A DNA stretch of 45,700 nt. It comes from an uncultured Synechococcus sp. GTDB taxonomy: Bacteria; Cyanobacteriota; Cyanobacteriia; PCC-6307; Cyanobiaceae. The translations under genes and the position numbers were made by a program. A model generated the notes under the pieces. That model did no database searches. It saw only the letters and a list, made by a program, of their open reading frames with translations, and was not told the DNA's origin. Location of the stretch: positions 1 through 45,700 of the forward strand of contig CAINZT010000073.1 in the NCBI GenBank assembly GCA_903855705.1, given 5' to 3'. Shown piece after piece: positions 1-8,902 of this stretch (within the stretch, counting starts at the first letter, position 1; the number at the start of each line of letters is the position of its first letter).

Positions 1-1
1 C

Positions 2-1306
2 CCGCTCGTGCTGGAGGTAACGGCCATCGCTGTCACCGCCGGGGGACCCTGGCGGGTGGCCTCGGCAGCGCCCCTGGAGGCGGCCAGTGGCGCCGGCCTC
101 GATCGCCTGCGGCTGGAGCAGCAGCTGGGCCGGCTGGGGGGCACCCCCTGGAAGCTCGGGCGGCTGGACATCGACCTGGCCGCGGGGTTGTTCCTGCCCG
201 TGGCCCAGCTCAACGCCCTGCGGCGCCAGCTGGTGGAGTGTCTGGCTGGGGCCAATCGCCCGCCTGAAAAGGCCCCAGGCGCTAACTCCTTGGCCGAGGA
301 CCCGCCTCCAAGCGCGGAGGCTAGACAGGCTCCTGGGGAACGAGACCGGCGCCAGCAGATCGCCACGGCCCTGGAGGCGCTCTTGCCGCAAGCCATGGGG
401 CCACGTCCCCAGCCCGCTGCCGGGCCCACCCTCGAGCCCCCTAGCGAGCCCCTGGCCGAGCCAACCCTCACGGTGCTTGTGCGCAGCCTGGAGCAGCTCG
501 AAGCCCTGCTGGAGCACCCGATCCACCGGGTGGTGGTGGACATCGAACACCCGGCCCAACTGCGCCAGGCCATGGCCCTGGGGCGGGGCCGCTGGCCCGG
601 GGGCCTGTGGCTGGCGGGCCAACGCATCTGCCGGCCCGACGAACGCTGGAGCCTGGAGCCTTTGCTGCGGGCCCAGCCCGATGGCTACCTGGTGCGCAAC
701 GCCGACCAGCTGGAGCGCCTGAGCCTCGAGGCCCCCTGCATTGGCGATTTCAGCCTGAATGTGGCCAACCCGCTTTCGGCCGCCTGGTTGCTGGAGCGCT
801 GGGGCCTGGAGCGGATTACCGCCAGCTACGACCTGGCCCTCGACCAGCTGCTGGAGCTGGTGGCGGGCTGCCCGGCGGGGCGGGTGGAACTGACCCTGCA
901 CCAGCACATGCCCCTATTCCACATGGAGCATTGCCTGTTTTGCGCCTTCCTCTCCGATGGCCACGACCACAGCGATTGCGGCCGTCCCTGCGAGCAACAC
1001 CAGGTGCTGCTGCGCGACCGCAGTGGCACCGAACACCCGCTGAGGGCTGACCTGGGCTGCCGCAACACCTTGTTCAACGGCAAGGCCCAGACCGGGGCCG
1101 AGGCCATTCCCCAGTTGCTGCGGGCCGGGCTCCGCCACTACCGGGTCGAACTGCTTCAGGACAGCGGCGCCGATGCCAAACGGCGCGTCGAGCTCTATCG
1201 CCAGGCCTTAGCCGGCCAGCGCTCAGGCCGGCAGGTGTGGCAGCAGGAGCAGCTCGACAGTCGCCTGGGGGTCACCCGGGGCAGCTTGAACCGGCGGAGC
1301 GGTTAG
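2..1306 (+). CDS. Peptidase U32-family protein, C-terminal part (5' end outside window)
   Basis: The frame is open from the first bases, so the gene almost certainly starts upstream; about 434 residues are visible. The segment 'LGGTPWKLG...LFLPVAQLNALRR' (about residues 44-75) matches the middle domain of long cyanobacterial U32 proteins. The C-terminal half carries a cysteine cluster within 'HMEHCLFCAF' and 'DCGRPCEQH' (C309, C312, C324, C328, with C351 further on, counted from the GTG at 8). U32 relatives such as RlhA and TrhP act in RNA hydroxylation and UbiU/UbiV in quinone hydroxylation, and some use cysteines to hold an iron-sulfur cluster, so proteolysis should not be assumed. Residues about 82-150 are Pro/Ala-rich and probably a disordered linker. 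Family assignment is good; the substrate is unknown. Confidence 0.8.
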   Translation, partial: PLVLEVTAIAVTAGGPWRVASAAPLEAASGAGLDRLRLEQQLGRLGGTPWKLGRLDIDLAAGLFLPVAQLNALRRQLVECLAGANRPPEKAPGANSLAEDPPPSAEARQAPGERDRRQQIATALEALLPQAMGPRPQPAAGPTLEPPSEPLAEPTLTVLVRSLEQLEALLEHPIHRVVVDIEHPAQLRQAMALGRGRWPGGLWLAGQRICRPDERWSLEPLLRAQPDGYLVRNADQLERLSLEAPCIGDFSLNVANPLSAAWLLERWGLERITASYDLALDQLLELVAGCPAGRVELTLHQHMPLFHMEHCLFCAFLSDGHDHSDCGRPCEQHQVLLRDRSGTEHPLRADLGCRNTLFNGKAQTGAEAIPQLLRAGLRHYRVELLQDSGADAKRRVELYRQALAGQRSGRQVWQQEQLDSRLGVTRGSLNRRSG

Positions 1307-1502
1307 AGCACTGAGATAGCATGGATTGATCAGACCAGCAGCCAAGGGGTTGTCTGATCGGCCGGCTCCGGCCCTTCCCCAGCGACGCTTCCCGTCGCAG
1401 CTCGAGCCCCCAGCTCGGGTGTTGCCGTTCCGATCCCAGACCACCGACAACACCCCACCCGGGTTTCGTCAGATTCCATCAAGCCTTACCGAGAGATCCA
1501 CC

Positions 1503-3311
1503 ATGAGCGGCGAACACAAGGGCGCCCCGATTCGCAACATTGCGATCATTGCCCACGTTGACCACGGCAAAACCACCCTGGTCGATGCCCTGCTGAGCCA
1601 GTCCGGCATTTTCCGCGATGGTGAGGCCGTGCCCACCTGCGTGATGGATTCCAACGACCTGGAGCGTGAGCGTGGCATCACGATCCTCTCTAAGAATACG
1701 GCGGTTGATTACAACGGCATCCGTATCAATATTGTTGATACTCCTGGCCACTCCGATTTCGGTGGTGAAGTGGAGCGGGTGCTCGGCATGGTGGATGGCT
1801 GCCTGCTGATCGTGGATGCCAACGAAGGGCCCATGCCCCAGACCCGTTTCGTGCTCAAGAAGGCCCTGGAAAAGGGTTTGAGGCCGATCGTGTTCGTCAA
1901 TAAAATCGACCGGGCCCGGGTCGATCCCGAGCAGGCCGTTGACAAGGTGCTTGACCTCTTCTTGGAACTGGGCGCCGACGACGACCAATGCGACTTCACC
2001 TATCTGTTTGGTAGCGGCATGGCCGGCTATGCCAAGCCGACCATGGCGATCGAGAGCGACAACATGAAGCCGCTCTTTGACGCGATCCTGCGCCATGTGC
2101 CTGCCCCCATCGGCGATCCGGAGAAGCCCCTGCAGATGCAGGTGACAACCCTCGATTATTCCGATTTCCTGGGCCGGATCATGATCGGCAAGATCCACAA
2201 CGGCACGATCCGGAATGGCCAGACCGTCGCCCTGATCCGGGATGACGGCAGTATCAAACGGGGCCGCGTCAGCAAGTTGCTCGGCTTCAAGGGGCTCTCT
2301 CGCATCGAAATCGACGAGGCCCGGGCCGGCGATCTGGTGGCCGTATCTGGCTTTGATGAGGTGAATATCGGTGAAACGATCGCCTGCCCGGACCACCCCG
2401 AGGCCCTGCCCCTGATCAAGGTGGATGAACCCACCTTGCAGATGACCTTCGTCGTCAACGATTCCCCCTTTGCGGGCAAGGAAGGCAAGTTCGTCACCAC
2501 GCGCCAATTGCGTGATCGCCTGCAGCGGGAACTGCTCACCAACGTGGCCCTACGGGTTGAGGACACCGATTCCCCTGACCGCTTCTCTGTGAGTGGCCGG
2601 GGCGAACTGCACCTGGGCATCCTGATTGAAACGATGCGCCGCGAGGGCTACGAGTTCCAGGTCTCCCAGCCCCAGGTGATCTTCCGCACGATCGATGGCA
2701 CCCCCAGCGAGCCCTTCGAAATGCTGGTGATGGATGTGCCCGAAGAATCAGTGGGCGGCTGCATCGAGAAACTCGGCATCCGCAAGGGCGAGATGCAGAA
2801 CATGGAAACCACCAGCGATAACCGCACCCTGCTCGAATTCGTGGTGCCCTCCCGGGGCCTGATCGGCTTCCGTGGTGAGTTTATTCGCGCTACCCGCGGC
2901 GAAGGGATTATGAGCCATTCCTTCCTCGACTATCGCCGCATGCAGGGGGATCTCGAATCCCGTCGCAATGGCGTGCTGATCTCGTTTGAAGAAGGAACAG
3001 CCACCTTCTATGCCCTCAAGGGCTCCGAAGATCGCGGCCAGTTCTTCATCACCCCGGGCACCAAGGTCTACAAGGGCATGATCGTGGGCGAGCACAACCG
3101 CCCACCCGATCTCGAACTCAATGTCTGCAAGATGAAGCAGGTCACCAACATCCGCTCGGCCGGCGCTGAGGTGCTCGACACCCTGCAGGCCCCCATGCAG
3201 ATGACCCTGGAGCGGGCCCTCGAATACATCGGCCCCGACGAAATGCTCGAGGTCACCCCCGAGTCGATCCGCCTGCGCAAGCTGCCCGCCAAAAAGGTCG
3301 CCAAGCGCTGA
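1503..3311 (+). CDS. typA: TypA/BipA translational GTPase
   Basis: The protein is 602 residues, the usual TypA length. It has the GTPase motifs AHVDHGKTT (G1, residues about 17-25), [12 protein letters not shown] (G3) and NKID (G4), followed by EF-G-like domains and the conserved C-terminal region containing '[10 protein letters not shown]'. TypA/BipA is a ribosome-associated GTPase used in 50S assembly and stress or low-temperature adaptation. The ATG at 1503 is chosen because homology begins at '[13 protein letters not shown]'; an upstream TTG-type extension in the same frame encodes 59 low-complexity residues and is unlikely to be translated. A strong hairpin terminator follows. Confidence 0.97.
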   Translation: MSGEHKGAPIRNIAIIAHVDHGKTTLVDALLSQSGIFRDGEAVPTCVMDSNDLERERGITILSKNTAVDYNGIRINIVDTPGHSDFGGEVERVLGMVDGCLLIVDANEGPMPQTRFVLKKALEKGLRPIVFVNKIDRARVDPEQAVDKVLDLFLELGADDDQCDFTYLFGSGMAGYAKPTMAIESDNMKPLFDAILRHVPAPIGDPEKPLQMQVTTLDYSDFLGRIMIGKIHNGTIRNGQTVALIRDDGSIKRGRVSKLLGFKGLSRIEIDEARAGDLVAVSGFDEVNIGETIACPDHPEALPLIKVDEPTLQMTFVVNDSPFAGKEGKFVTTRQLRDRLQRELLTNVALRVEDTDSPDRFSVSGRGELHLGILIETMRREGYEFQVSQPQVIFRTIDGTPSEPFEMLVMDVPEESVGGCIEKLGIRKGEMQNMETTSDNRTLLEFVVPSRGLIGFRGEFIRATRGEGIMSHSFLDYRRMQGDLESRRNGVLISFEEGTATFYALKGSEDRGQFFITPGTKVYKGMIVGEHNRPPDLELNVCKMKQVTNIRSAGAEVLDTLQAPMQMTLERALEYIGPDEMLEVTPESIRLRKLPAKKVAKR

Positions 3312-3350
3312 TCCAAGGGGCGCTGGGCTTCCAGACCCCAAACCATCAGT

Positions 3351-3391
3351 ACAACGCCTGTCCGGGGTAAGTCTGGCCAGGCGTTGTTTTG
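3351..3391 (+). terminator. Rho-independent terminator after typA
   Basis: There is a perfect 10-bp inverted repeat, ACAACGCCTG (3351-3360) and CAGGCGTTGT (3378-3387), with a 17-nt loop and a short T run (TTTT) at the 3' side. It lies 40 bp after the typA stop. Confidence 0.8.
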
Positions 3392-3420
3392 TGTGAAGGG
3401 TGGATATCAGGCGCAGGCTT

Positions 3421-4011
3421 ATGAATGGCAGGTTTATCAAACGACGGCCGGCCAGCCGATCAGGCGAAGTGCTCCATGCCGAAGGTATCTCTGCCCAAGA
3501 CAGACGAGCCGAAGGCCTCTCAGCCGAAGGCGTCTCTGCCCGAGACTTCTCAACCAAAAACTTAGTAGCCGCAGACTTGTCAGCCGAAAACGTGTCAGCC
3601 GCAAACGTGTCAGCCGAAAACCTTCCAAGTACAAGCCTCCAGGGCGACGGCGACCTGGAGGCCGACCCCCAGCTGGCCGAGGCCATTGCCCTGTTCAACC
3701 GGGGCGAGTGGTATGCCTGCCATGACCGGCTCGAAGACCTCTGGCACCAGTGCCAGGGCCCCGAGCGCCAGGCCCTCCAGGGCCTGCTGCAGATCGCCGT
3801 GGCCCAGCTGCACCTGCAGCGGGACAACCGGCGCGGCGCCACCGTGTTACTCGGCGAGGGCCTGGGCCGGCTCAAGCCCTATGGCAGCGAAGCCCTGGGC
3901 CTGGACCTGGGCCCCCTGCTGGACGCCGTCAGCCTGCGGCTCCAGGCCCTGCAACAGGAGCTTGAGCCCAGCGATGGCCCCTTGCCCCAGCTAGGGGCGG
4001 CCCAGGGCTGA
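3421..4011 (+). CDS. DUF309 protein with an N-terminal pentapeptide-like tandem repeat
   Basis: The C-terminal part has the DUF309 signature: 'ALFNRGEWYACHDRLEDLW' followed by 'LQGLLQIAVAQLHLQ' and 'GATVLLGEGLGRLKPY'. This is a small helical family of unknown function, common next to other genes in cyanobacteria. The N-terminus (about residues 20-69) is unusual: ten consecutive 5-residue units of the form A-x-(N/D/G)-(V/L/F)-S, encoded by ten 15-bp units at 3478-3627. The periodicity resembles pentapeptide repeats, but the position that should hold a small inward residue is often Glu, Lys or Arg, so a true right-handed beta-helix is doubtful. The start is uncertain: GTG 3400 and ATG 3421 are both in frame; ATG is preferred. 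Confidence 0.75.
   Translation: MNGRFIKRRPASRSGEVLHAEGISAQDRRAEGLSAEGVSARDFSTKNLVAADLSAENVSAANVSAENLPSTSLQGDGDLEADPQLAEAIALFNRGEWYACHDRLEDLWHQCQGPERQALQGLLQIAVAQLHLQRDNRRGATVLLGEGLGRLKPYGSEALGLDLGPLLDAVSLRLQALQQELEPSDGPLPQLGAAQG
3478..3627 (+). repeat. Ten 15-bp in-frame tandem repeats in the DUF309 gene
   Basis: There are ten units of 15 bp with consensus GCCGAAAACGTGTCA (variants such as GCCGAAGGCGTCTCT). They run without interruption in the coding frame and encode AEGIS, AQDRR, AEGLS, AEGVS, ARDFS, TKNLV, AADLS, AENVS, AANVS and AENLP. The last units are more alike than the first ones. Confidence 0.9.
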
Positions 4012-4028
4012 CACCTAGATTGGCCGCC

Positions 4029-4622
4029 ATGGCGGCGATGGCTCTCGGGTTGAACGCAGTATTGGCCGCAGCCCCGGGCTGGCGGCGTCCCTTGTCCTGG
4101 TTGGTTGTCGCCCTTGGCACGGGTGCCCTGGCCCTGGCGCAGCCGCACCAGGCCCGGGCCCTGCCGGCCCAAAACGACACTCCCAGTGCCAACGCCCCCA
4201 GCACCCCCGGCGGCCCCAGCCAGGCCCCCACTCGCCAATCGATCCCCACGGGTCTGGTCAGCATCGAATCGGACATCCAGCGGGCCGACCAGGCCACAGG
4301 CGTGATCACAGCCACGGGCAATGTGCGCATCCTCTATCCCGATAAGGGCGTGATGGCGACGGCCCGCCAGGCCCAATACTTCACGCGGGAAGGCCGGGTG
4401 GTGCTCAGTGGCGATGTCGATGTGGTTCAGCAGAATGGCAACCTGCTGCGGGCCGAGCAGGTCACCTATCTGGTGCGCTCCGAACGGATCACGGCCCTGC
4501 CCGCCGCCCAGCAGCAGGTGTTCAGCCGCCTGCGCCTGACCACCACCCCGGCAACGGCTCCCCCTGGGACTGCTGCTGGCGCGGCGCCAAACCGGCCAGC
4601 GCCCCCGGCGGTGGCCCCATGA
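4029..4622 (+). CDS. lptA: LptA-like (OstA domain) LPS-transport protein
   Basis: This 197-residue protein has an N-terminal hydrophobic export segment ('LSWLVVALGTGALALA', about residues 21-36) and then an OstA/LptA-type beta-jellyroll: 'SIESDIQRADQATGVITATG' and 'GVMATARQAQYFTREGRVVLSGDVDV'. LptA proteins form the periplasmic bridge that carries lipopolysaccharide from the inner membrane to the outer-membrane LptD. The C-terminus is Pro/Ala-rich. It overlaps lptB by 4 bp (ATGA), so the two are translationally coupled, and lptF/G follows in the same way. The start is ATG 4029; TTG 4020 and ATG 4038 are alternatives. It could function as a merged LptC/LptA because no separate lptC is seen here. 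Confidence 0.85.
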   Translation: MAAMALGLNAVLAAAPGWRRPLSWLVVALGTGALALAQPHQARALPAQNDTPSANAPSTPGGPSQAPTRQSIPTGLVSIESDIQRADQATGVITATGNVRILYPDKGVMATARQAQYFTREGRVVLSGDVDVVQQNGNLLRAEQVTYLVRSERITALPAAQQQVFSRLRLTTTPATAPPGTAAGAAPNRPAPPAVAP

Positions 4623-5347
4623 GCCTGTCCCTGCAACAGGTGACCCTCACCATCGCCGGCAGGCCGTTGGTGAAGGGCGTCAGCCTCGATCTCAAGGCTG
4701 GAGAAGTGGTGGGGCTGCTGGGCCCCAACGGCGCCGGCAAGACCACCACCTTCAACCTGGTCACGGGCCTGCTGCGTCCCGATGCCGGCGCCGTACTGCT
4801 CGATGGCCTACCGGTCCAGACCCTGCCGATGCCCCAGCGGGCCCGGCTAGGCATCGGCTACCTACCCCAGGAAGCCAGCGTCTTTCGCCAGCTGAGCGTT
4901 CGCGACAACCTCAGCCTGGCCCTGCAGCAGAGCGGCGTCGGCCAGAGCCAGCGCCGCATCCGGCTGGAGCAGCTGGTGGACGAGTTCCAGCTAGGGGCTT
5001 TCCTGCACCGCCTCGGCTACCAGCTCTCCGGCGGCGAGCGGCGCCGCTGCGAGGTGGCCCGCGCCCTGGCCGTGGGGGTTCAGGGTCCCCGCTATCTCCT
5101 TTTGGATGAACCCTTTGCCGGGGTCGATCCCCTGGCCGTGTCCGACCTGCAGGAGCTGATCGGAACCCTGCGCCAACGGGGCATGGGCGTGTTCATCACC
5201 GACCACAACGTGCGCGAAACCCTGGCGATCACCGATCGGGCCTACATCCTCACCGACGGCAGCATCCTGGCCGCCGGCAGCTCCGAACAGCTCGCCAGCG
5301 ATCCAATGGTGCGCCGCCACTACCTCGGCGAGGGCTTCCGGCTATGA
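4619..5347 (+). CDS. lptB: LPS-transport ABC ATPase LptB
   Basis: This 242-residue ABC ATPase is complete: Walker A GPNGAGKTT (residues 35-43), signature LSGGE (136-140), Walker B LLLDEP (160-165) and H-loop His196. The sequence 'GIGYLPQEASVFRQLSVRDN' after the Q-loop is typical of LptB. The protein powers extraction of LPS from the inner membrane together with the LptF/G permease. The start codon overlaps the lptA stop (ATGA at 4619) and its own stop overlaps the permease start (ATGA at 5344), so the three genes form one translationally coupled operon. Confidence 0.95.
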   Translation: MSLSLQQVTLTIAGRPLVKGVSLDLKAGEVVGLLGPNGAGKTTTFNLVTGLLRPDAGAVLLDGLPVQTLPMPQRARLGIGYLPQEASVFRQLSVRDNLSLALQQSGVGQSQRRIRLEQLVDEFQLGAFLHRLGYQLSGGERRRCEVARALAVGVQGPRYLLLDEPFAGVDPLAVSDLQELIGTLRQRGMGVFITDHNVRETLAITDRAYILTDGSILAAGSSEQLASDPMVRRHYLGEGFRL

Positions 5348-6711
5348 CCCGAGCCGCCGCAAGTGCCAACAGCCGCCAGGACGGGGGCCAATCCGATCCC
5401 CCAGCCGGCAACGCTGCAACCACAAACCCAGCCAAGGCGAACCAAGCCAGTCCAAACCCAGCCCAGCTTGGACGCCTCCTGCCCCACTCCCCCAAACCTC
5501 AGCAGCCCTTGGCAGCCTTGGAGTCCATGATCGAGGCGCTGCGGCGACTACCGGGCCAGGCCCAGCGCCAGTGGACCCGGCTGCCGCTGATGGATCGCTG
5601 GCTCGCCGGCGAGTTACTCGGTCCCCTGCTGTTTGGCGTGGCCGCCTTCACCACCGTCTCCCTGTCGGTGGGGGTGGTGTTCGAGCTGGTACGCCGGGTC
5701 TCGGAATCGGGCCTGCCCGTTACGGCGGCCTTTCAGGTGCTGATCCTGCGGCTGCCGAGCTTCCTGGTGCTGTCCTTCCCGATGGCCACCTTGATGGCCA
5801 CCCTGCTGGCCTACAGCCGGCTCTCGAGCACCAGCGAACTCACGGCCCTGCGCAGCATCGGCGTGGCCACCTGGCGGATGGTGGTGCCGGCCCTAGTGGT
5901 GGCGGGCCTGATGAGTGGTCTCACCTTTGTGTTCAACGATGTGATCGTGCCCCGGGCCAACCTGGCCGCCTCGATCACCTTCGATCGGGCCCTGGGGCGG
6001 GCCCTGTCCTCGGAACGGGGCAAGGATGTGGTGTATTCCCGCTTTGGTTCGATCCAATCCAACGATCCAGGGGCACCAACCAAAGAGGGCCTAGCCCAAC
6101 TCTTTTACGCCCAGGAATTTCGCGACGGGGTGATGCTGGATGTCACGGTGCTGGATTTTTCCCACCAGGGCCAGCAGCAAATCATGACAGCCCAGAAAGG
6201 AATCTGGAATGAGAAACGCAGCCTCTGGGAATTTCTCAATGGACGCATTGTCAATATCAACCCCGGCGATAACACCACCACCTCAGCCCAGTTTGATCGC
6301 TACTTCTATCCCTTCACTTCCGCGCCGATCCAGGTGGCCAAGTTGCCCACCAACGCCGAAGAAATGACGGCGGCCCAGGCGATCAGGGCCGAGCAGTTGC
6401 TGGAGGAGGCCGGCGATGGCAAGGAGGCCCGGCGCCTGCGGGTGCGCATTCAGGAGAAATTCGCCTTCCCCTTCATCAGCCTGGTGTTTGGCCTGATTGG
6501 CAGCAGCCTGGGGGTCAGACCCAATTCGCGCACCAGCCGCAGCCAGGGGTTTGGCATCAGTGTGCTGCTCATTTTTGGCTACTACCTGATGTCGTTCATC
6601 TTCAGTTCCCTGGGGGTCAAGGGCACCCTTTATCCGATCCTGGCGGCCTGGATGCCGGTGTGGATCGGCCTGGGCGGCGGCCTACTGCTGTTACGCCAGG
6701 CCAGCCGTTAA
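5344..6711 (+). CDS. LptF/LptG-family (YjgP/YjgQ) permease
   Basis: The protein is 455 residues with the YjgP/YjgQ fold: N-terminal helices after 'MDRWLAGELLGPLLFGVAAFTTVSL', a central periplasmic beta-jellyroll, and C-terminal helices ('FPFISLVFGLIGSSLGV', 'FGISVLLIFGYYLMSFIFSS'). It is the membrane partner of LptB. Cyanobacteria usually carry a single LptF/G homolog, and only one is visible here. The first about 60 residues are Ala/Pro/Asn-rich and not conserved; ATG 5527 would give a more typical 394-residue protein, but the 5344 start overlaps the lptB stop by 4 bp, which favours it. Confidence 0.9.
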   Translation: MTRAAASANSRQDGGQSDPPAGNAATTNPAKANQASPNPAQLGRLLPHSPKPQQPLAALESMIEALRRLPGQAQRQWTRLPLMDRWLAGELLGPLLFGVAAFTTVSLSVGVVFELVRRVSESGLPVTAAFQVLILRLPSFLVLSFPMATLMATLLAYSRLSSTSELTALRSIGVATWRMVVPALVVAGLMSGLTFVFNDVIVPRANLAASITFDRALGRALSSERGKDVVYSRFGSIQSNDPGAPTKEGLAQLFYAQEFRDGVMLDVTVLDFSHQGQQQIMTAQKGIWNEKRSLWEFLNGRIVNINPGDNTTTSAQFDRYFYPFTSAPIQVAKLPTNAEEMTAAQAIRAEQLLEEAGDGKEARRLRVRIQEKFAFPFISLVFGLIGSSLGVRPNSRTSRSQGFGISVLLIFGYYLMSFIFSSLGVKGTLYPILAAWMPVWIGLGGGLLLLRQASR

Positions 6712-6778
6712 GCCTGGTCTGCCCCTCAGCCAGGCCATGGCTTGCCAGACTGGCCGCCAGTGACCTTGCGCTCGAGCG

Positions 6779-7783
6779 TTGCCCGTTTCCCTGACCGACC
6801 CGGTGCTTGGCCTGGGCCTGGCCGCCTTTGCCCTGCTGCTCCTAGCCCTGCCCCTGGCCTTCTGGGGCCTAAGCACCTCGCTAGCCCAAACAGATGGCCT
6901 GAGCCAGCCAACTGGCTTGCCTCAGCAATCTGGCTTGCCTCAACAAACAGGCAACAGCGGCCTGGTTCGCGTGCTGGTGGCCAGCGCCAACCTGGCCCTC
7001 ACAGCCCAGCTGGTGTTGCGCTGGTGGCAGTCGGGCCATTTTCCGATCAGCAACCTCTACGAGTCGTTGTGTTTTCTCGCCTGGGCCTGCACCTTGACCC
7101 AACTGCTGGTGGAGCGCTCCTGGCCCTCGGCCCTGGTGCCGGCTTCGGCCACCCCCATGGGCCTGGGCTGCGTGGCCTTTGCCAGCTTCGCCCTGCCCGA
7201 CCAGCTCCAGGCCGCCTCGCCGCTGGTGCCGGCCCTGCGCTCCAGCTGGCTGGTAATGCACGTCAGCGTGATCATGGTGAGTTACGCCGCCCTGCTGGTG
7301 GGCTCCTTGCTCTCGATGGCGGTGTTGTTTACCGAGCGGGGCAAGGCCCTTGAGGTGCGCAGCAGCTCAATCGGCAGCGGCGGCTTTCGCCAGGGCGTGA
7401 TGGCCGCCAGTGCTGCTGGGGGACCTAGCCCGGCCCTGAGCCTGCAGAGCGCCGCCATGGGCGTCAGCGAGCAGCTCGACAGCCTCAGCTATCGCACGAT
7501 CACCGTGGGCTTCCTGCTGTTGTCGGTGGGGATCGTGAGCGGCGCCGTTTGGGCGAATGAGGCCTGGGGCAGCTGGTGGAGCTGGGATCCCAAGGAAACC
7601 TGGGCCCTGATCTGCTGGCTGGTCTATGCCGCCTACCTGCACACCCGCCTCAGCCGCGGCTGGCAGGGCCGCCGCCCAGCCCTGGTGGCGGTGGCTGGCC
7701 TGGTGGTGATCTGCGTCTGCTACATCGGCGTCAACTTGCTGGGAATCGGCCTGCACAGCTATGGCTGGTTCTTCGATAGCTGA
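6779..7783 (+). CDS. ccsA: Cytochrome c biogenesis protein CcsA (heme handling)
   Basis: This 334-residue multi-pass membrane protein carries the tryptophan-rich heme-handling WWD motif '[19 protein letters not shown]' (around residues 261-279) and conserved histidines near the C-terminus ('IGLHSYGWF'). CcsA works with Ccs1/CcsB (System II) to move heme to the thylakoid lumen for attachment to apocytochromes c. The start is a TTG at 6779, because no ATG precedes the first membrane helix. A loop after the first helix (residues about 38-58) holds imperfect 6-residue repeats around G-L-P-Q-Q, encoded by 18-bp units. The gene sits 67 bp after the LPS permease. Automatic pipelines may call this protein CcsB. 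Confidence 0.92.
   Translation: MPVSLTDPVLGLGLAAFALLLLALPLAFWGLSTSLAQTDGLSQPTGLPQQSGLPQQTGNSGLVRVLVASANLALTAQLVLRWWQSGHFPISNLYESLCFLAWACTLTQLLVERSWPSALVPASATPMGLGCVAFASFALPDQLQAASPLVPALRSSWLVMHVSVIMVSYAALLVGSLLSMAVLFTERGKALEVRSSSIGSGGFRQGVMAASAAGGPSPALSLQSAAMGVSEQLDSLSYRTITVGFLLLSVGIVSGAVWANEAWGSWWSWDPKETWALICWLVYAAYLHTRLSRGWQGRRPALVAVAGLVVICVCYIGVNLLGIGLHSYGWFFDS
6890..6952 (+). repeat. Imperfect 18-bp in-frame repeats in ccsA
   Basis: There are three to four 18-bp units centred on GGCTTGCCTCAG, encoding [18 protein letters not shown] and a partial Q-T-G. They lie in the first extramembrane loop. Confidence 0.7.
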
Positions 7784-7865
7784 GGCCTTTGCATCTCGGC
7801 GATGGCCTGGGGCGGACCGATCCCCGACTCTGCCTTGAGCCAGCAGCAGCGGGCCCACCCAGCAA

Positions 7866-7901
7866 AAAGCCCCGGCAGCCCTTCTGGGTCGCCGGGGCTT
7901 T
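7866..7901. terminator. Bidirectional terminator between ccsA and rpe
   Basis: There is a perfect 11-bp inverted repeat, AAAGCCCCGGC (7866-7876) and GCCGGGGCTTT (7891-7901). A-rich and T-rich flanks make it usable in both directions between the convergent ccsA and rpe genes. Confidence 0.85.
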
Positions 7902-7966
7902 CGGTTAGGGGCTCTGGGCTGGGCCCAAGCTGGATTCGTCCCAATCCGGTGCCCAGCCGAGGAGGC

Positions 7967-8650
7967 TCAAGCGGCCACGGCCACGGGGCGGCGGCTGTTG
8001 CGGATGCCGGTAATGGCCTCGGCGTAGCTGGGCTGGTTAAACACTCCCGAACCCGACACGATCGCATTGGCGCCGGCCTCGATCACCTGCCAGGCATTGC
8101 TGCCCTTGATGCCGCCGTCGACTTCGATCCAGGGATCGAGGCCGCGCTCATCGCACATGCGGCGCAGGGCCGCGATCTTCTGCACCTGGGAGGGGATGAA
8201 GCTCTGGCCGCCAAAGCCGGGGTTGACGCTCATGATCAGCACCAGATCACAGAGCTCGAGGCAGTACTCCAGGGTGTCGAGGGGTGTGCCGGGGTTGAGC
8301 ACGGCGCCGGCCAGCTTGCCCAGGTCTTTGATTTGGGCCAGGTTGCGATGCAGGTGCGTGCAGGCCTCCACCTGGACGCTGATGATGTCGGCGCCGGCCT
8401 TGGCGAAGTCGGCCACATAGCGCTCCGGCTCGACGATCATCAGGTGCACGTCCAGGGGCTTGGTCGTGACCGGGCGCAGGGCCTCGACGATCAGGGGACC
8501 GATCGTGATGTTGGGCACGAAGCGGCCATCCATCACATCCACATGGATCCAGTCAGCGCCGGCCTCGTCAACGGCACGCACGTCCTCGCCAAGGCGGGAG
8601 AAATCGGCCGAAAGGATCGACGGGGAGATCACCAGGGGCTTGGTGCTCAT
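7967..8650 (-). CDS. rpe: Ribulose-phosphate 3-epimerase
   Basis: This 227-residue TIM-barrel epimerase has '[20 protein letters not shown]', '[16 protein letters not shown]' and '[15 protein letters not shown]', with the metal-binding His/Asp residues in place, plus the terminal 'DGGIKGSNA' and '[11 protein letters not shown]' phosphate-binding motifs. It interconverts ribulose-5-phosphate and xylulose-5-phosphate in the Calvin cycle and the oxidative pentose phosphate pathway. It is divergent from glpX, another Calvin-cycle gene, across a 252-bp intergenic region. The ATG start at 8650 is unambiguous. Confidence 0.97.
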   Translation of the reverse strand: MSTKPLVISPSILSADFSRLGEDVRAVDEAGADWIHVDVMDGRFVPNITIGPLIVEALRPVTTKPLDVHLMIVEPERYVADFAKAGADIISVQVEACTHLHRNLAQIKDLGKLAGAVLNPGTPLDTLEYCLELCDLVLIMSVNPGFGGQSFIPSQVQKIAALRRMCDERGLDPWIEVDGGIKGSNAWQVIEAGANAIVSGSGVFNQPSYAEAITGIRNSRRPVAVAA

Positions 8651-8679
8651 GGAGGGGCCACCGGGGCACAGGGGATTTA

Positions 8680-8685
8680 ATTGTA
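8680..8685 (-). promoter_or_regulatory. Possible -10 box of rpe
   Basis: Read on the minus strand, TACAAT lies about 30 bp upstream of the rpe ATG, in the only AT-rich patch of the rpe-glpX intergenic region. No convincing -35 hexamer was found at 16-18 bp, so the call is tentative. Confidence 0.3.
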
Positions 8686-8902
8686 GGAATCGGCCCGGCC
8701 CGGTTTCGGTTGGGAGCCACTGATACAGTGAGCGGCGCTAAAAGCCCGAGAGGCCCTGCGGCTGCTGGAAGCTGCGCCGAAACTGTCCAAGCTTGCAAGC
8801 CGGTGCTGCCGTCGGCCCTGTCAGCCCAACCAGCCCAGCGCCTTCTGGCGGCGCGGCAATGCCGCTCCAACTGCCAAAGCCCCCCACCCCCGCCGGACTG
8901 CT

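Noticed and set aside
1479-2507. Long minus-strand open frame inside typA
   Set aside because: It is fully antisense to a certain gene and arises from GC-rich codon bias; no recognisable protein.
3478-3627. CRISPR-like array
   Set aside because: Units are directly adjacent and coding, without spacers; no cas genes in the window.
7802-8680. 292-codon plus-strand frame opposite rpe
   Set aside because: Runs through the terminator and antisense to rpe; His/Gly-rich nonsense composition.
8710-8729. TTGGGA / TACAGT as a glpX promoter
   Set aside because: The spacer is only 8 bp, too short for a sigma70-type promoter.
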